Shown: positions 60,040-64,000 of the stretch, one piece after another | Layout: each line of letters begins with the position of its first letter | How positions within the stretch are numbered: position 1 is the stretch's first letter | Source: Laetiporus sulphureus 93-53 | Lineage: Eukaryota; Basidiomycota; Agaricomycetes; Polyporales; Laetiporaceae | Reading direction: 5' to 3' | Length of the DNA: 64,000 nucleotides | Assembly: GCF_001632365.1 (NCBI RefSeq) | Contig: NW_024468521.1 | Location: 186,001-250,000, forward strand | Program-made: the position numbers and the translations under genes | The notes under the pieces: generated by a model | The model's input: the letters and a program-made list of their open reading frames with translations, nothing else | The model's database searches: none | Told to the model about the DNA's origin: nothing

Positions 60040-60533
60040 CCAAAGGCTTCTACGACTCAACGCCTAACCCTGTCGGAGGCTGCCAACAGCGGTCTCGTAC
60101 CCAAACTTATGTCGCAATTCTGAAGTTTCGCCACTCGCCCTCGGTGTGATGAGCATCGGCGATAAATGGGCCGCAATCGGTATAGGCCAGATGGACAAGG
60201 CGAGCAGCTTCGCACTTATGGACGCGTTCTTACGACACAGGAGGCAACTTTATCGACACGTCGAGCAATTACCAAGATGAAACGAGTGATATGTTCATCG
60301 GAGAGTGGATGGAGGAACGTGGGATCAGGGACCAGATGGTCATTGCGACCAAGGCGCGCGCCTTGCGGGTTTGTGAGTTGGCGGAACCACTCAGTTTCTC
60401 CGGCACTGACAGTACACCACGACGATATCCCGCAGAAGACCTTCTGTGTGGGCCATAACATGAAGTCGTTGCACATTTCCGTCAATGCCTCGTTGAATAA
60501 GCTCCGGACCAGCTATATTGATATTCTGTACGT
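60040..60533 (+). pseudogene. Truncated aryl-alcohol dehydrogenase (aldo/keto reductase)
   Basis: Text of an aryl-alcohol dehydrogenase-type aldo/keto reductase is clear but shifts frame: LSEAANSGLVPKLMSQF, then EVSPLALGVMSIGDKWAAIG after a one-base shift (stop TGA at 60120), then YDTGGNFIDTSSNYQDE after another shift near 60232. EWMEERGIRDQMVIATKAR follows. A plausible intron (60371-60438) leads to GHNMKSLHISVNASLNKLRT and SYIDILY. There the similarity ends, at about 60533, exactly where arm B of the inverted duplication begins. The catalytic Tyr-Lys-His core is only partly present, so the gene is dead and missing its 3' half. Confidence 0.75.
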
Positions 60534-60730
60534 TCAAACTTCGAGACTGAATACACGCTACATACATAACACAATGTTATCCAGTCAGATAGTTGACCAA
60601 TGGATATCCTCATCCAGCACAAGTTTGCGGTCGAGGACCATCACACGATCTTAAGTGGTGAAAGATACGAGACAAGCAAGATGCGCAACTTTACGAAGGT
60701 TATAGGCACAGCTGGTGCCCTTAAATCAAC

Positions 60731-61820
60731 TCATTCGCGCTTTCTCCACCCACCCAATCCCAAGCTCTGTAAAGCGTCATCCGCTTCCTCTTTGATCCCA
60801 AACTCGATCGTCAGGACAGTGCTTTGGAACTCTGTCAATGTAAAGCCTCCAGAGTGCCGGACGCGGGATTGCCATCCATCGGGGATGCGATCTTCTAAAA
60901 GCCACACCTTGAGATCCTGAACTTTTCCACCAAAAGTAGTGACGAAAGTGGATGAGCTTACAGAGTTCCATCAGCCGCGACGAAAATGCTATGAGAAGTG
61001 CAAATCCTTACTTGGAACTTCCGAAAAATTTGTGGAAGGTCGACATGCTAAACTGTCCGTTCGTTCTGCGGGCGTCCATACGACGCTTCCCCGAGTATCG
61101 TGATAGGTCTGCGGCAGTCAAAGCACCGCCTGGGCCTGTGGCACTAGCAAGAAGCGCTTCAACTAGCTGTTTTGAAGGCTTTGTTTGGTCTGCGACGAGA
61201 TAGCTATCTTCGCCTGAGAAATGGCAAAAGATATCAGTTTTGAACGCGGGATCTGCCTTCCCTGACGTTGAGACGCACGGGTGAGTGATGCATCATGCTC
61301 GATACAATTGTGCACGTCAATATCCTCCAGATCAAACGTATCCGTCCAATAGTTCTTGTTGAGCATGCCCGCGGCGTAGTTGGGGACGAAGAAGCAGAAT
61401 GTCGGCGAAAAGTTGTACGTAGTGTGAATCGCCGTGTTTAGCTGACGAAATGATATGTTCCTTCCGGAGTGAGGGAGAATTCCTGGTACAACATGACATT
61501 AGCTCGCGATATACTTTTGGTCCGAGACGGGCAAGGGAGATAAAGTATTGCTTACCGTGGTTGGCCATTGCATTCAATGCTGGACAAGAGCTCCTACTGT
61601 CTGTCGGAGTAGGTGGTACATACTGCGGCCAGAGCCCGCCAGCTCCCGCGCAACCTTCTGGTACGACTTCGTTGGCAGGTTTTAAAGAAGCGAACTGGTT
61701 GTACAATGTCAACACGAAATCCCAGATAAATAGACCTCCCATCATGAGGGCAGACATGAGATTCGACACAACGTGTGCAAGGATGCGAATCAATGCATTA
61801 GCGAGAACGGAGTCTGGCAT
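60731..61820 (-). CDS. Heme-thiolate peroxidase (chloroperoxidase-like), copy B
   Basis: Four exons, 61556-61820, 61279-61482, 61012-61213 and 60731-60956, encode 298 aa. Exon lengths (265, 204, 202, 226) equal those of copy A exactly. The heme-ligand motif here is SCPALNAMANHG with Cys79, closer to the family norm than copy A, and the EHD motif (150-152) is kept. A hydrophobic helix at residues 22-43 (ALMMGGLFIWDFVLTLY) predicts a membrane anchor. Like copy A it should use H2O2 to oxidise or halogenate substrates; the substrate is unknown. Exon 4 must start at 60956 to give SSTFVTTFGGKVQD. The frame is intact, so this copy is probably functional. Confidence 0.9.
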
Positions 61821-61889
61821 GGCGGATGATACAAGATAGTGAGGGGGCTGAAAGAGGTTTCTACGCACGTTCACTCGCAGGACTCGCTA

Positions 61890-63400
61890 TATACCAACGC
61901 GAGCGCTGGAAAGAAGGTCGGACGACGCTAAGTCATCACGAAAACATCTCTTAGCATTCCTATAGGTGACCGCCTGCACTAACAGTACCTTCTCAATAAG
62001 ATTCCCACATGGAAGACTGCCAACATTGAATGTGTGGTCTGTGTAATCGTTATCGGCAATGATGCCCGATCGTCGCTTCGACCGATAAATCAACGAGAAA
62101 TTGACAGACGCCGTGAGCCTGCGCTTGGACTTCATAAGGACGTTGGATAATCGCATGTTCAGGAGCATGACGATACGTGACAGCCACGTCATTCAATGAC
62201 AAGCCGCTTGAGGTTGACTGATTAAAAGTGAGCCACGGCGCAATCCAGAAGCGGGAGAGATATACTCCCTTTAACAGCCCCTCGAGGCGAATTGATGCCC
62301 ACCTTTCATTATATCCCAAGTCGATAAGTCCGAATGTGTTTAACATGAATATACGCCATATCGCCCTGGTCGTCCCGTCAAAGACTTGCTGATGTTCGGG
62401 AACGATATTGACTTGGTGAATCGATGTATTTCAGCCTTGAGACCGTTATCCGCGGTGCGGCTCGACGTCCAGAGAAGGCATGGCGGTCGTTCGGTCGTCG
62501 TTCGGAATAAAACCCATTAAAGTCCGTGTCGATTGCACCCAGTAGTCTTGCTTTAGAGATATCAAAAGATTCACAGTAGATGGCCCCGTCAGCCCCGTCC
62601 AGATGAGATTGCTGTAACATTTGAAAACGGGCCTTTTCTTACCGGCCATGACTACATTATGAGGCAACAGAAACCCGCTTCACGTTTACTGTTCCTGTCT
62701 TGCACGATCACGATATTCTGACTTTATTCTATTGCGGAGAGTGAAAACTGGTCTACAGACGCGTGTATTCAGCCTCTTGCTACACTTATCGACTTCAGCT
62801 TGAGGGGCTTACCTTGAGTCGACGGCGGGCGCCGTTATCTGATGCGTACCACGGAATACTGCCAAAAACGTCTGGACAGGTTTGAAGTTGATCGCAATAT
62901 GACCGGTTGTCCCACATGAGTCGCAGCAATAAGAAAAATGTCCAGGCCTAACGTCTCGTCATTACAATGATATTAGACTTGAAAACCTTTTCTTGTAGAC
63001 TTCAGCTCAGAAACATTTAAAAGTTGAGCCATGCAGCACGCAGCTTGAGATGGACAGTGCCGGATGTCGACAGTGCTTGCTCGCACTTTAAGCTCGACGT
63101 GTCATAGAGCGAATGCGCCATCTAGGACCACTGTGGATTTCCAAATGCTTCGAGCTCTGACCAGAATGGCCTTGAATTGGGTTGCCGTCCACCATGAACA
63201 TTACTAGAATCAAAGCCACACGTGTCGAATTGAACTAGCGTTCCTCGTTGCTTGCCGAGTCGATCAGTGCAGTCTTTTAAGACGCCAGTTAGCTGTTGTC
63301 AGCCAAGCATCGCCTTTCTGCAGTTTGCCCTGGCACCTGCGTAATCGGTGTCAGCTGCCAGAGCTGACATCACTGGCAAAGCATTCGATTCCAGCAAAGC
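61890..63400 (-). pseudogene. Degraded sequence upstream of peroxidase copy B
   Basis: Counterpart of 26.4-28.8 kb. Coding-like pieces include LGYNERWASIRLEGLLKG, then IAPWLTFNQSTSSGLSLND (62050-62346), FDTCGFDSSNVHGGRQP (near 63215) and FKCYSNLIWTGLTGPS (62446-62667). They lie in different frames and end in stops, so no gene is supported. The source gene was not identified. Confidence 0.35.
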
Positions 63401-64000
63401 TCTTGAGTACATGACGTAGAGTTTCCTATAGTACGCGTTAGAGCCGGACTTCTTGATGAGCGGCTAGGTCCAACGCAACGTCGAAGTAGCCAGAAAATGC
63501 TGATGTACCTGAAAAACGACCGTTAACGAGAGATCAGTGTTAAAGGGTCAGCGTGGATGTGACTGTATGATATGATGTTTTCTTAAACTTTCAGACTCCC
63601 CAGGAAGACGGCCGAGGGTCGGTGCTCACAGGAGGTAACTTGCTTGCGGTGTCTTGGTGTCTGGTCTCCAGCGAGATGTTTCACGTCGACCAGCTGCCTG
63701 CACACATCATTTTAAAGGGCTGCTGAAAACGTAGAAGCAAAGACAGCCTGGAAAGGTCATCGTGTCGCGAATTGAGCGCGTTCGCGACGCGGCGTCGAAC
63801 TACCTGACAGTTGGACGTTGAGCAGCTGTCGGTCCTGGTCAAGTCGTCGGACAGTCTAAATATCCTTTCTTCGATGTTTTTGCGTCAAGTTGAGTAGTTG
63901 GGCAGATGAAATGATGGAAGAGAGAGGGAACGTAGAGGATGAGGTTAATTATGAGCGGCCAGCCACCCGCGCACTACCACGTGATCATGACACGTATTCC

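Larger units (their letters stand above)
60545..64000 (-). repeat. Arm B of the large inverted duplication
   Basis: Reverse complement of arm A (25850-30130). It runs off the right end of the window, so the true length is unknown. It lacks the 0.95-kb pseudogene block of arm A and has about 75 extra bases near 63520-63595. Its inner end abuts a truncated aryl-alcohol dehydrogenase relic. Confidence 0.9.

Noticed and set aside
60050..60100. PNPVGGCQQ, similar to PVGGCQQE in the arm A secreted-protein relic
   Set aside because: In the dehydrogenase frame the same bases read LSEAANSG, which fits that family; the match is chance.

Overview
This window is nuclear DNA from a filamentous basidiomycete, most likely an agaricomycete such as a polypore relative. 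The genes carry many short introns (about 45-75 nt, GT...AG) and some exons of only 7-14 nt. There are no operons. The families are typical of these fungi: F-box/LRR proteins, thaumatin-like proteins, heme-thiolate peroxidases, aryl-alcohol dehydrogenases and DUF7587-like proteins. Housekeeping genes (RTF1, SOF1, VPS26, BTN1, a t6A dehydratase, VWA8) lie among fast-evolving accessory genes. Exon coordinates were reconstructed by hand from splice signals, reading frame and family conservation; every spliced model given as complete keeps an open frame from ATG to stop.

Layout, left to right. 1-2.3 kb holds gene relics only. 2.3-8.8 kb has an FAD-dependent amine-oxidase-like enzyme (-), a Myb/SANT protein resembling ZZZ3 (-) and a 13-exon SDR reductase (+). 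9.3-11.1 kb has two degraded or incompletely resolved genes. 12.1-14.0 kb is an F-box gene with an acidic tandem repeat interrupted by a 100-N assembly gap. 14.5-16.7 kb is the battenin homologue BTN1 (-), divergent from the 24-exon VWA8 AAA+/vWA gene (17.8-23.3 kb). 23.9-25.2 kb is a PLC-like phosphodiesterase.

25.85-30.13 kb is the left arm (A) of a large inverted duplication. Its right arm (B) is 60.55-64.0 kb and runs off the window end. Each arm carries one intact 298-aa membrane-anchored heme-thiolate peroxidase plus degraded sequence upstream of it. Arm A also carries a frameshifted secreted-protein pseudogene that arm B lacks. Arm B begins where an aryl-alcohol dehydrogenase relic is cut off.

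Between the arms are RTF1 (-), a 244-bp palindromic MITE with a TCA target-site duplication, a basidiomycete C2HC protein (-), a 1237-aa Sds3-family Sin3/HDAC subunit (-), an F-box protein (-) and SOF1 (+). Then come a small tail-anchored protein with IFDGP repeats (-), a DUF7587-like membrane protein (+), a thaumatin-like protein (+), a tRNA t6A dehydratase (+), an 860-aa multi-pass membrane protein (+) and VPS26 (-).

The most interesting signals are the inverted peroxidase duplication, which has active-site substitutions in one copy, the palindromic MITE, two probable GC-AG introns, and the unknown tail-anchored repeat protein. I saw no tRNA, rRNA, CRISPR or viral sequence, and no clear new multi-gene system.
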